A DNA stretch of 64,000 nucleotides, from positions 26,441,001-26,505,000 of the forward strand of contig NC_089042.1 in assembly GCF_034140825.1 (NCBI RefSeq), written 5' to 3'. Shown here in pieces: positions 10,915-22,253 of this stretch. Below the pieces are notes generated by a model. That model had not been told where the DNA came from. It made no database searches and worked only from the letters and a program-made list of their open reading frames with translations. Origin of the DNA: Oryza sativa Japonica Group. Lineage: Eukaryota > Streptophyta > Magnoliopsida > Poales > Poaceae. How positions within the stretch are numbered: position 1 is the first letter of the stretch; each line of letters opens with the position of its first letter. The translations under genes were made by a program, and so were the position numbers.

Positions 10915-11760
10915 CTACTTGAAAATAAAAGAAATTTCCATCGTCTGTAAAAACGTAAAAAAAAACGCGCGAAAAAAAAGTTCCGTCTCCACTCTTCCGT
11001 TAAAAAAAAAGCAAACAAAAAATGTGAAATTTTTTTTCTGTCCGATTAAAAAAAGACGTCCGTATAAACCGGTCAAAAAAAACGTTACTGGAGAAAAAAA
11101 AGTTATGTCATCCCTACCGTACCGGAAAAGAAAAAAATACGCTTTTCTAAAAAAGGAAAAAAATAGTGCGAAGAAAAAAGGTTTCGGTCCGATTCTAAAA
11201 AAAGAGTCTGTATAAATCGGCCCTCCCAAAAAAAGGTTAGTGGAAAAAAAAAAGTTCCACGCAATGTTAAAAATAAATCCGATTCCACTAAAAAAACCGG
11301 CTGATTTTCCAAAATTACCTCAAGAAAAAAAAGGTTGGCTGAAAAAAAAAATCCCCTTTCGAATTACTTTTTTTATTCATTCAAATTGTCATATATTAAA
11401 ATCGGCCTAAAATGTCAACGTTAATATAAACCGCACGAGAAAAAAATCCCTTATAAAAAACACTCCGAAGAAACTGTTAGAATAAACGCTCCGAATTAAC
11501 TGTTAGAATAATACGCCGTTTAGAAAAAACGTCCGACTCAATGCGAGAAAAAAAACCCATTGAGAAACCGTACGATTCAACGCGAAAAAACATCGCCATT
11601 TATAAAAGAACCGCTTTGAAAAAACTGTCCGACTCAACGCGAGAAAAACGCCACCGTTTGTAAAAAAAAAAAAAATCTGGTTTGGCACCGTGCAATGTGA
11701 AAAAAAACTGTCCGAATTTAGAAAGAAAAAACATCCGATTCCATTAAAAAGATTCATAAC
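10915..11760. repeat. A-run array with degenerate TCCGATTC motifs
   Basis: Some 850 bp carry dozens of runs of five or more A on the plus strand, spaced roughly 15-30 bp apart. CG-containing words such as TCCGATTC, TCCGACTCAACGCGA and ACGCCACCGTTTGTA interrupt them. Between about 11513 and 11670 the pattern repeats with a unit of about 55-60 bp. There is no coding capacity beyond lysine/phenylalanine-rich noise. It lies between the two copies of the duplicated leader. No transposon ends were identified. Confidence 0.6.
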
Positions 11761-12051
11761 ATTTCTATCGTCCATCATCTCCCATGTCCGTTTGGTTTTT
11801 TTCGAAGCTTTGGTCCAATGTTCTGACATCTGTAACTAAGATCAATCTTGTTTGGGCCTTTTTTTTAAGAATTGATGGACGCTTAGGTTAGATAGGATCC
11901 ATCGATTTTTTTCATCTTTTACACGGCTATTGTTTCCTCATTTATTCTCCTATATTGGTGGTCCTGTATGTCTCTGTAGGCAATTACCATACTACTATAG
12001 CTACTATTCTTTATAACATATTATATGAAAATAATATTAAAAAATATTATT

Positions 12052-12440
12052 TCCATCGCCAGCGCCGGAATTCCTGTGGAAGCATCAGTATAATACAATA
12101 TCGATCAGAATTCAGAAACGAGAAAGGAGACGATTTTTTTTTATCATCTGTCAACTATCAACTACGGAAGATCATCTCAACACATCGATCTACTCTACGT
12201 TCGCACAAAAATTCTACAAATCCAGATCGAGATTCGACAATAAAAATGAGCGACACCTAAGCCTCCAAAAGCCAACAAACGAGAGCAGAAGGCCCACACC
12301 TGATGAAGGAGACGGAGGAGCCCTTTCGTCTGGATCGTGAATTTGTGATTCTCAATAAATATAAAGGTCCGATTATAATTGGATTCGGTCCAAAATTGGC
12401 TGACCTGTTTGATGTATCCGACTCCGGACCGAACAGGTCG
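12052..12440 (-). repeat. Duplicated 5' leader, copy 2 (orphan)
   Basis: This is the second copy of the 10393-10760 segment. In minus orientation it ends at the equivalent of the start codon (GGCGCTGGCGATGGA) and then diverges, so it is a promoter/leader piece without a coding region. It has about 50 bp of extra sequence near 12345-12410 containing TCCGATTATAATTGG. Confidence 0.72.
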
Positions 12441-12777
12441 ATGTGAGCGCCTTGTTTGGAGGCCTCCAACTTCACTAGGCCTTGTTTGGATGGATGGGCC
12501 ACAGACCCGGCCCATCCACGTAGGTGGCCCGAAATTGGAATAAGTCCATATTTTATCCCTCAGCTTATTCACCGAGTTCGATTCACGACTATTGAAACGG
12601 GACTACCACGTAGGAGGAAAATATCATCAAAACCATCCAGCATGAAATAGGTAACTTGATCCGATTTTAATTGTTGTGGCAGCCTCTATACATAGCTTTA
12701 CAGTTCACGGATACGAATCGAATTTGACCTATAGTCGAGGGAGGTAAGATGCACCCCCACCCCATCTCTAAAATTTA

Positions 12778-13016
12778 CTCCCTCCGTTCCAAAACGACAC
12801 TATTGACATTGACTTTTTAGTACGTGTTTGACCATTCGTCTTATTCAAAAAATTTAAGTAATTATTTATTCTTTTCATATCATTTGATTCATTGTTAAAT
12901 ATACTTCTATGTATACATATAGCTTTACATATTTCATAAAATTTTTTAAATAAGACAAATGGTCAAACATATGTTAAAAAGTCAACGGTGTCAAACATTT
13001 TAAAACGGAGAGAGAG
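12778..13016. mobile_element. Stowaway MITE
   Basis: Starts CTCCCTCCGTTCC and ends in the complement-type ACGGAGAGAGAG. It is flanked by TA on both sides and has inverted inner blocks GTTTGACCATTCGTCTTATT and AATAAGACAAATGGTCAAAC. The same family occurs at 56150 and near 52100. Confidence 0.85.
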
Positions 13017-13218
13017 TATATCGTAAATGTACACCGGTTGTCGCAAACTAATTCAATCGGAAACCTACGTAGAATAGATTTGTGATTTCAAACAAACAAT
13101 ACAAAGGTTGCACACTGCTGCACATATGTAGCGCCTGCGTTTATATTTCAAGCCAGCATGCTTGGCTGCAACGGAATATACACCCCCTTGGTAGGATGTC
13201 ATCAGTTCATCACAAAAT

Positions 13219-15918
13219 TCACAATGGTGGGTAGAAATATGATGACAGAGAGAAGCCAAGGAAGAGGAGGCCTCCAATGGTGGCCACTGTGCCCTGAGAT
13301 ATCTTGGATGCCAGCATGCTGCCACCCACCACAGCGAACGATGTGCAGATGGTGTGCCCCAAGGTTGCTCCCACAGCGACCCCTACCGCATTTTTGTGAG
13401 TGGCCAACTGCATTGGCAAGAAATGCAACAAGTTTACGGTTTGTGAACAAGAAAAGAAGTGCTGGGGAATTGAGCAAGAAGAGAAGTGTTGGAAAATTGC
13501 TGAAAAGGGGGTAGGCCTTACCGCAATTGTGGCAATCTGACTTCGGTCGCCCCACTCCGCCAGGAAGGTCAACACAAACGACTGCATTTTCAAGTCGTTC
13601 ATACACATTGGATGAATTCATTTAAAAAGACACAAATTGGATCACGTGTTTATCAACCATTTGTTGGTAAAAAGTGAGTGTTTGATAATTCAGTATCCAT
13701 CTGAAATCAGATGGCAGCAAATGCACTTTTGCCAAGAAGCACCAAAATTTATAACGATAAGAGCGGAATGTACCTCCAAAAAAATAGGAGTACAGAACCT
13801 TGAGAAGATGCGTCTAAATGTTGATTTCCCTTGTCCTGCTTCCAGCTTTTCCTCTACCTGTGTATGTCAAGGGATTCAAAATATATAAGATGGTTCAAGT
13901 AGCATACCAAACAATTGGACGATATCAAAGGTCAGAGCCAATTATAATGCATAATATAAACAACCAAATAATAGTAATTAAAAGGACTACCAATAGTTCA
14001 ATACAGTAAACATGTATCTTCCCAAATAACTAAATATCTTCAGCAGTCTAGTTCTATTTTTTAAGCACAACAGGGCAAAGAAATGCTGAAATTGGTCCAG
14101 CAGAGAGTAATCCAAAGTCAGAAAGCTCCAAGAGATATTCAGTTACACTGGATACAACAACAATAGATGCTGCAAATTAGAGATTCTAGTATACTGAATA
14201 TGCACAAAAAAGGATAAAATTAACGCAACAAAATATAAACTAACAATATTAAGCTAATGCAGTTTTCTGTCAAAAGAAAAATGCTAATGCAAATCTGTAG
14301 AGGCAAAGAGTAAATGTAATAAAATGTGCGTACTTCTTCAATTTCCTTCTTTTGTGATGCCTTAGAATCTGACCTCCAAGCAATGTACAGCAGCCGTAGC
14401 CCAAAGAACGCATAAAGGACTGAGTACAAAATACCAAAGAGGATACAAAATATTAGGTGAGCACGGTGAATTGTTAAAATTAACTGGATGGCATGCAAAC
14501 AGTTGGGATGCCAAAGAGGAGTTGGTTTCTTAGGGAACTTTTCTATACCAATGTGGAGGCCCTTGGACTCCTTTTAAGTCGGTAGAAAAGCATATATCTT
14601 TAATTACCGTAGCATGAGATTTCAAACAGCTTCTATTTGTTTCTATATCTAAGGGACACTGTTTTTGAAGCAACTAGTAGCCAATGCGGGTGCATGCCTA
14701 AATGTCTGAACTTTCATGTGATGTACTGTGAAACTGTAACATCTGATTTTCTGACAATGGTCCCTTGATAACTATGGCAATGCTGACTATCTAGTGCACA
14801 GCAGTATAGTACGAAAACTTGAAACAATAAATCCAGTACTACAGTCTTAATAATGTTTGTATGTCTGTAGATGCTTTTGGAGCAATTAACCATACCACTT
14901 AATTTATTATGATGATTCGATCACTTTTCTCCGACTTCCAGGCTCGTGATACATAATTCAATAGAAAAATCTAACACATCACTTCATACTAGGCTTTATC
15001 ACGGCGCAATAATGTAGCAATCAGATCAGTCATACCAGTTGCTGCGCTGTTAGTGTGCTTCCTGGATATCAAATTTGGAACGATTCTGCCAAGCCCGGTG
15101 GACAAGATCTACAACAGTAGAGCCAAGTAAGGATTAGTTAGACTCTACACTGCAGCCCAATCTTGCCTTGACAGACAACCGCTGCATCTGCAAGCTGCAG
15201 TTTCACCTACGGTCATAACGACCAGCGCCGACAGAGCGCCTGAGAGCACGGTGGATTTGGGGTGGCGCATCGCCATCAGCGCGGCGATGATGAAGGTCTC
15301 ATCCCCAATCTTCACCAAGCAATGCATAAACAAGCAACACTAAGTTAAGTGATCACTCCACAGATACAGATACAAAAAGAAAAAAGCAAATTCAGAGCAG
15401 CTAGAGTAGTAAGACTAATTAATTTCCATCCCGAAATGTCACCTACTACCTCGCTGACCAGAATCATGGACAAGCTAGCGAAGAAGGCGTCGAAGAGACC
15501 CAGCCCGGCCTTCTCCATCCCCGTGGCGCCGCCGTCGCTCGCCCGCGCCGCGTGCAGGAACATCTGTGACGGGGATCGCCAGTGCCTCGATGAGATTACC
15601 ACCAACCCCCACAGCTCCAAGAACAGAATCCGGACATCGAAACAGACGCACACGCGCGGGTCCTAGCTCCTCACCTTGGTGCGGCGATCCAAGCGGGCGG
15701 TGCCGTTGTCGCCGCCGCCACGCGGGTCCTCCTGGAGAAAGGAGATGAACCACGACGCAGGGTTTAGATAGAGTGCGAGAGACAAGAGGTGGTGCGCGGG
15801 GCGCGAGGAGAGGCGAGGGTGGAATGCTGACCTGGTCTCCGGCCGCCGCCGCCGCCGCCGCGGCGGCGACGAGGAGGAGGAGGAGGAGGAGGCGGGTGGT
15901 GCTGACGCGTCTAGCCAT
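13219..15918 (-). CDS. GDT1-like (UPF0016/TMEM165) cation transporter, 282 aa
   Basis: Secretory-pathway Mn2+/Ca2+ transporter of the GDT1/TMEM165/PML family. Nine exons close perfectly in frame: 15918-15832, 15731-15675, 15563-15450, 15309-15211, 15108-15036, 14419-14334, 13857-13774, 13581-13522 and 13407-13219. The product begins with a signal peptide (MARRVSTTR plus a Leu/Ala run). The two signature motifs are SEIGDET at residues 85-91 and AEWGDRS at 208-214, each in a membrane helix; their acidic residues bind the cation in this family. A lysine/glutamate-rich linker (SQKKEIEEVEEKLEAGQGK) separates the two halves. The protein ends in a hydrophobic helix followed by YFYPPL. Length and signal peptide match, from memory, rice GDT1-like protein 4, probably Golgi-located. 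No defect is seen. Confidence 0.93.
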
Positions 15919-16059
15919 CGGAACGAGAACGAGGCGGCGGAGGCGAGACGTCGGCGCGGCGAGGGGGTGGCGGCCGGAGAGAGAGAGAGAGAGAGTTAAA
16001 AAGAGGAGGGGCCGAGTGGACGGGCCACTGACCGCCGACGCGCCAGTGTTTGAGATGGA

Positions 16060-17621
16060 TTAAAATTTTAAAAAAGAAAGTCAGCCACATGTTTATACAC
16101 TGTATTTGAAATTCCTATGTTAAATTATAGTGATTCAAAATTTTATATTTCACCTAAAATGAAAACAAAACGATTGATTCAAATGTTATATATATAATTA
16201 TAGATCCAGCTCTATGAATTTATGGAGCTAGAAATGCTCGGCACTAGAAAAAAATATTCGAGTTGGAGTTGTGCCGAACACCCCCTTATTATCGCATAAT
16301 TTATTAAATTTTACTATTATATATTTTAAAAGTTAGATTTATTTGATATTTTAAAGTCACTTCTAAATATAAAGTTTTTACCAGAAACAGTAGTTTGAAA
16401 AATGTGTTAACAAAAATCGAGATAAAATCATCTGCATCTTAATTAGAAAAAAAAACATGGCTACAAGAGAAATTCTTGGAATTCCTACCAAAAATGAATT
16501 TCTCCAGTTTGTAGGGAAAACCTTGCGAATTTCTGCGTTAATATGAAAAATTTAGAACTTCTTTTATACTTTTGATATGAATAGTTTTATACTCCCACCA
16601 TTGAGTTGACTGGATTAAAGTGACTAAAATCTTAGCTCGTTTTCTTTAGCTGTCGCAAGTCGAGCACTCGCTGCATGTGAGTTGGATTGAGCCCAACTTT
16701 GCCGAACATCCTACTCTAATAGTAATTTATTTGTTTCTATTTGCCACTTTCCAGTTCCATTAGGTTGGATCTCACGTAATAACGACATTAACGCGTCCGC
16801 ACATGCGATGGTTTGATCATGTGTTTTCTTCAATGATAGTGCACCGTCAACTAGAATCTGTATTAGAAGACCTCTTTAACATACACGCAGTTTGACGCAA
16901 AGACCATACGAATTTCGAAGACAACAACTGCAAGGTGATGGAATCCCACTTCACCTAAACAAATTAATCCATCTGCTGTCCATATATCCATGAAGGCAAA
17001 GCTGGGTTTGAAACCAATGTAGGGATTTTACATGAATTCATACGAATTTGAATGGTTCATTTACTAGAGGATCAGTTGCCATTTCGCCATCCTTATTTAT
17101 AAATAGCTGTCCCTCATAAACGGAATTGATTCAGGTATAGAACTTGAAGCCTGACATGGTGCAGGTCTGCATGAGCCATCTCATTTAGCCAATGCATTTC
17201 AGAGTTTTGAGCAAAACTGAAGAATTTGACAGTCAAGGAACTGCATAATATTAAGATGACCCAGTTTCACTTGTATGTCTATTTAATTATGTATAGAAAT
17301 GGATATCAAACTTCCAATACAAGTATTGGGACTTGAATAACCATCCAGTACCACACTACAATGACAATATGAGCCTATGACTAAGATGAAAATTTCTGTT
17401 CTTTTCACAGGAATTACATACATATAGAAATTTACCATTCTTAAGAGGTGGTCGAGAAGGCAAGATTTACAGTGAACCATATAAACTTACAGTACAGTTA
17501 TAACTTGAGAGGAGGTGCAAAGATTGAAATAGGCAACATTGAATAGCTGACCCAACAACTATAAGCCTAACAGGACAGGTTTCATGACAAAATTAGTCTC
17601 AGAACCAAAATGACTGACTTA
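16060..17621. other. AT-rich intergenic, no gene seen
   Basis: No coding pattern, splice-consistent exon series or clear transposon ends on either strand. The first part is upstream of the GDT1-like gene. Confidence 0.5.
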
Positions 17622-17965
17622 GGGGGTGTTTAGATTCAGGGTGTAAAGTTTTGGCGTGTCACATCGGATATACGGAGACACATTTGAAGTATTAAACATA
17701 GTCTAATAACAAAACAAATTACATAATCCGCCTGTAAACTGCGAGACAAATTTATTAAGCCTAATTAATCCGTCATTAGCAAATGTTTACTGTAGCAACA
17801 CATTGTCAAATCATGGCGCAATTAGCCTTAAAAGATTCGTCTCGCAATTTACACGCAAACAGTGTAATTGGTTTTTTTTTCTGTCCACATTTAATACTCC
17901 ATGCATGTCTTCAAACATTCGATGTGAAAGGGTGAAAAATTTTGGGGTGGGATTTAAACAGGGCC
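17622..17965. mobile_element. Tourist-like MITE (344 bp)
   Basis: Termini GGGGGTGTTTAGATT and AATTTAAACAGGGCC-type inverted ends are flanked by TTA at 17619-17621 and 17966-17968. The interior contains the family blocks GCCTAATTAATCCGTCATTAG and TTCGTCTCGCAATTTAC. The split element at 51493-52496 belongs to the same group. Confidence 0.82.
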
Positions 17966-18350
17966 TTAACAAAAGAAGCAAGGTTATCAAAACATCAAAC
18001 ACCAAGCTTCTCTCAGGACTGATGGGTATGGCTATCACAATTCACCCATAAAATTGGACAGCAACATGGTGCAAACAAGGGCTGTTGGCAGTAACTTCAG
18101 CATGACACTTAACAAAATTCCAGCGGTAAGCTTGCAAACAAGAAGAATCAAGACCCATACCAAGAAACCATGCCAATAGCATTAAGCAAATGATTCTTTC
18201 AGAAAACCAAAGAAGGCAATTCATCAAAAACTATATTCATCATCTTGAAAGATAACATTAGTAGTCATAAGAACTGAAGTCAAAGAAGCACCTCAAAAGT
18301 GTACTTTGGGCAAGAGGAAAAAGAACAACATTGATCACACTACACAAACA

Positions 18351-19296
18351 TTACATGAGTCCTGGCCATCTCCCATCTAGATCAGGCTTCTTGACAAAGA
18401 TCGAGTTGTACTCTGGTCGTGACATCTGCAGGTAAATTCATTCATTCAATAGTTAAAGAAGACATAACTCCAGCCCAAAAAAGACCTAAAAGACTATGAT
18501 CCAAAGTACACTTGATGTCAAGGTTTAACAAAATGGACATGATTTGCTATTCGGGCATATCAAGGCAACAACTAAAATATCACGCTGATACAGTGGCGTT
18601 GCCAGAAAATTTCCACGCCTAGGGCTGAGCTAATGGGATCTCAAATATTTTCATAAATTACATAGCATTTTTCAAGATTATAATAGGGATTATGGAGCTA
18701 GGCATGGGGCCCAAGCCCTAGCTGCCCCATGCCTGATTCCGCCCCTGCGCTGATACACATGAAAGGTTATCTTTACATTTTTATAGAGAAATCATCTACC
18801 AACGACAAAAACACCATTAATCTACTTGTCATACAGCAACATAAAACAAAAGTTATGTGTCGAACAGTAGTCGGCAACATCAAACAAGATTTAAAATTAT
18901 GTATCGAACAGTAGTGTTTTGCATCTACTAAAATACCCAATCTTCTATATTTTCAGTTCACCTTCAACTAAAATACCCAAATCTTCTAATATTTTCAGTT
19001 CATCAAGGCCATGCTGTACCAAATTGATCAAAGCCATGCAAATCGGTCACGAACCAACCTATCTCTATAACTAAACATAACCTGTTGTTACTAGAGGTGA
19101 AATGTGTAAGCGAGAAGAGAGACGAGGGGGGGTGCGCACTTACGAGATCCTTGAAGAGGACGAAGGCGATGAGGAAGAAGAGGACGAAGAGGATCTCGAA
19201 CTCGGCGAGGCGGACGAGGCGGAACACCTTCTCCACCGCCCTCGTCAGCAGCCCGGGATCCCCACGCCCCACGCCCCTGCCCCGCTGCTGCCGCAT
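18351..19296 (-). CDS. 75-residue single-pass membrane protein
   Basis: Two exons, 19296-19144 and 18425-18351, are joined by donor CTC|GTAAGT and acceptor CTGCAG|ATG and stay in frame. The product starts MRQQRGRGVGRGDPG. An amphipathic stretch (LLTRAVEKVFRLVRLAEFE) leads into one membrane helix (residues about 34-48, ILFVLFFLIAFVLF), and the tail SRPEYNSIFVKKPDLDGRWP follows. I believe small plant proteins with the same AEFEILF...FKDL.SRPEYN core exist, but I cannot name their function. Start at 19296 was chosen because the upstream in-frame sequence is a low-complexity Ala/Pro/Gly stretch. The intron contains a hAT MITE. A short tail-in-cytosol or tail-in-lumen protein of the secretory pathway is a guess. 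Confidence 0.68.
18591..18747. mobile_element. hAT-type MITE (157 bp) in an intron
   Basis: Ends CAGTGGCGTTGCCAG and TGATTCCGCCCCTG are imperfect inverted repeats of the common hAT type. A perfect 8-bp duplication CGCTGATA flanks it at 18583-18590 and 18748-18755. It sits inside the intron of the 75-residue protein gene. Confidence 0.88.
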
Positions 19297-19559
19297 CCCT
19301 CCCTCCCTCTCGATCCCCTCGCCGTCAACTCCTCCTCTACCACCACCACCAGCAGCAGCAGCAGGACGAACGACGGCGACCCTGCTCGATCGCTCGCGCG
19401 ATGGATGGGGATCGGCGCAGGCGGCGGTGGCGGAGGATGTGCTCACCAGGATGGATGCGGCGGAAGCAGCAGGATGAACGACGGCGCCCTGCTCGCTCGC
19501 CGGATGGATGGGGATCGCCGGAGCCGGAGGCGGTGGGCAACTGGGCAGGGGCAAACTGA

Positions 19560-20440
19560 CGAGACGACAGAGGCGTCAAAAAATCGAGGGTACTTTAGTA
19601 ATTTCGCCCCATCCCCACCCCTACCCAAAGGTCCCAAACATGTTTGGTGAAAATCTGAAAAATGAAAATAATAACTTTAAAAAACGCGAATATACTATAG
19701 AATGGCCCAATATAAAATGAATTGAAGTTGTGAGGCTTCGAATCTAGGCTAGCTAGCCCACCATCATATAGAGCTAACCGGAACACTACTGGGCGTTTCT
19801 AATATTTGTCCTAATCCCATTTTTCAAATAGAGCTCATGTGGCTGGAATTTTGAGACGGTGAATTTTTATCTTTTTTTCTATATATAGTATAGGGATAAA
19901 TAATAGGTACGTTTGTGCGCTGCCCGATTAGGCACGACTCACCGAACGGACTATGCCGTGTTGGCCCACGTGCTAATACCAGAGCCCATACACGGTCTAG
20001 TGAGATGTTTGGTCATGTTGTGTTGGCCTGGCTCAATTAGGATACGTGGACTCATTTGACTTTTTCCTAGTCGAACTTCTTTAAGTTTGACCAAGTTTAT
20101 AGAAAAATATGTAATATTTTTTCATCAAACAAACATATTATCAAAATATATTCAATAAACTAGTCACAAATATCTTACACACACATAATCCCTTTCCAGT
20201 GAACGATCGTAAGGATAAATTAAATATTTTGAGAAACAAACTTAATAAGTACTAGCTTAAAAGAAATGAGCTAAGCAATATAGTAGAATTTTTTTAGATA
20301 AAACATAGTTTTTCAAAGCACAGAGCAAACAATCCAGTAAATAATCTAGAGAGAACAGGGAAATGAAGCGAAAATGACATTTGGAAAATTATCAGAACAA
20401 GAACAAAATGGCAGAAGCAATAAGACCTCACATATTCACA
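19560..20440. other. Intergenic, no gene seen
   Basis: AT-rich, with short open frames only. The first 100 bp could be promoter of the small membrane protein gene. Confidence 0.45.
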
Positions 20441-21000
20441 GGAGCAGCAGAGCATCAAAATTAAGATAATAAAGTTGCTGCATACTCCACGAATTGAACT
20501 TGCATAGCACTAAGAAGGATAAGATAGTTAGTTGTTACTATAATACTAAATCAAGATTTGGAAGACATTACAAGGAATTACATTAACTCAACCAGGTTTA
20601 CAGCGAGGTCTTAGCTATGAGCCTATGAGCCAGAAAGATGGAATGAACCTCCAGTATCTAGGTCCAGATATGCTAAGCTAGGGCTTTTGTAGGCACTTTC
20701 CCAGCACAAACTGCAGCATGACCATCTGCTAGTCCATGAACAGTACTACCCTTGCGATGGTCAATGTATCTTGCTAAGAAATCGTTCTCACCAGAAGAGA
20801 TTATAGTTCAAGTCAACATCTTTTCCATCAACAACTCCACAACATTATGCCTTGGCACCAACCACTTCTCTAGGCTGAACAAGAGCATCATCTCCAGGCT
20901 GAACAAGAGCATTGCAGGCCTCACCATGCAGCCCAACTTCGGTAACCAAGAACTCTTTATCTTTCTGTGGAGTTTCTCATCAGGAAAAAAAAAAGAGAGA
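20440..21000 (-). pseudogene. Decayed tandem copy of mTERF 3' part
   Basis: The stretch aligns by eye with the mTERF 3' coding end and its 3' flank at about 21960-22530, in the same orientation. Shared phrases include ACAAACTGCAGCAT, GGTCAATGTA.CTTGCTA and ACAACATTATGCCT against ACAACATAATGCCT. On the minus strand it would encode the mTERF C-terminal region, but the frame is broken by many differences. The tract at 20875-20915 contains a local duplication (CTCCAGGCTGAACAAGAGCAT). It is a dead copy and no function is expected. Confidence 0.7.
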
Positions 21001-22253
21001 GTAGAATCTGTGGTTGTTTCTCAGAATGCTGCAGAAAGCCCTTCACTTGATCTGGATAGAAGTTGAACCACATCGACTTCAAATCAACCATAAAGCCTTG
21101 ATGTTCTACTGATTTCCTAGAGTCTGACAACATCACATAATCGCCACCCCTTAATATGTTTACGCTATTTCAAAACTTCTCATCATTACTTATGAGACCT
21201 TTTCAATCCTACCGGCTGCAGGATGGAAGATTTGTTTTAACCTGCTAGTACTGCAAAACCAGTGTGAGACACTGCAGTTCGATGCTTCAGGCATCTCCGC
21301 AGAAGGCCTGGCCTATTTTTTGGCTTGCCTTCAGGCTTCAACACAAGGAGTGGCAGCCATCTGTTGCAGCAACCAAGGCAATATCACCTTGTTCCATCTT
21401 CCACACCTGTTCCTGATCAATTGTCTAGGTGTAATTGTGGTAGGCATCCAATGAACACTTAGTTAGCTTTAGCGTTCAGCGAACCTTGTAAGCATCAAAT
21501 TTAACATATTGTAATTTTGAAGTAGATAATTAGAAGGCTTATTAGTGGTAAATAAATGACAGTACGATTAGAGACAATATGACATGCATAGATGCTTTTT
21601 CAGTGATAGCCAATGAAAAATGAACCAGAGACTGAAAAAGACACTTGAAAAATCACCCTTATCAATTATCATATCCCCACACCCTTCATTTTGCCAGCAT
21701 GTCATGATATTTCTCGTCTATAATTACTACAGTTCAATCCATCATGGTATTTCACCATTCAAGAATGGTTTAGACTGAACTTGGACAACAACTGTACACT
21801 ATATCATAGCATATGCAGTTTGATGTCTGCGTTATACTTTCCAATAATCCTACCGAGCAATGTAAACCTCAACATGCAGGTAATGAGACCAAAATCATGT
21901 TTGCTCAAAGTACCTGAACAGGGAAATAGCTGTTGAAGTACCGATCCATGAAATGAGAAGTAAGGGCCGCAACATTAAAACAGTCCAGTTGCTGCATAAT
22001 ATCGATGATTGAAACTTGCCTACCATTATGAGCGATCAAATTATTGGTAGTGGTACTGTTGAAACCAGAATTTCAAAACAGACATTACCAGGAATTAACA
22101 TCAACTAATGAGCCTCAGAGAACAAATTGGTGCAATAGCTCTAGGCTTGAAAGATAATTGATCTCCAATATGCCCATCAAAATAGGCTAATAGTTATACT
22201 TTGAAGGCACTTCCACTGATGAACCTCCAATATCTCTGTCTGAAGATGTAGAG
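21001..22253. other. Spacer between mTERF gene and decayed copy
   Basis: No intact gene. The right part (about 21960-22253) is the 3' flank of the mTERF gene, mirrored in the decayed copy. The rest has no recognisable feature. Confidence 0.5.

Noticed and set aside
10393-12440. The two direct repeats looked like LTRs around an internal region.
   Set aside because: They include a host start codon and an exon-like acceptor, lack TG...CA ends, and the interior has no coding capacity. A segmental duplication explains them better.
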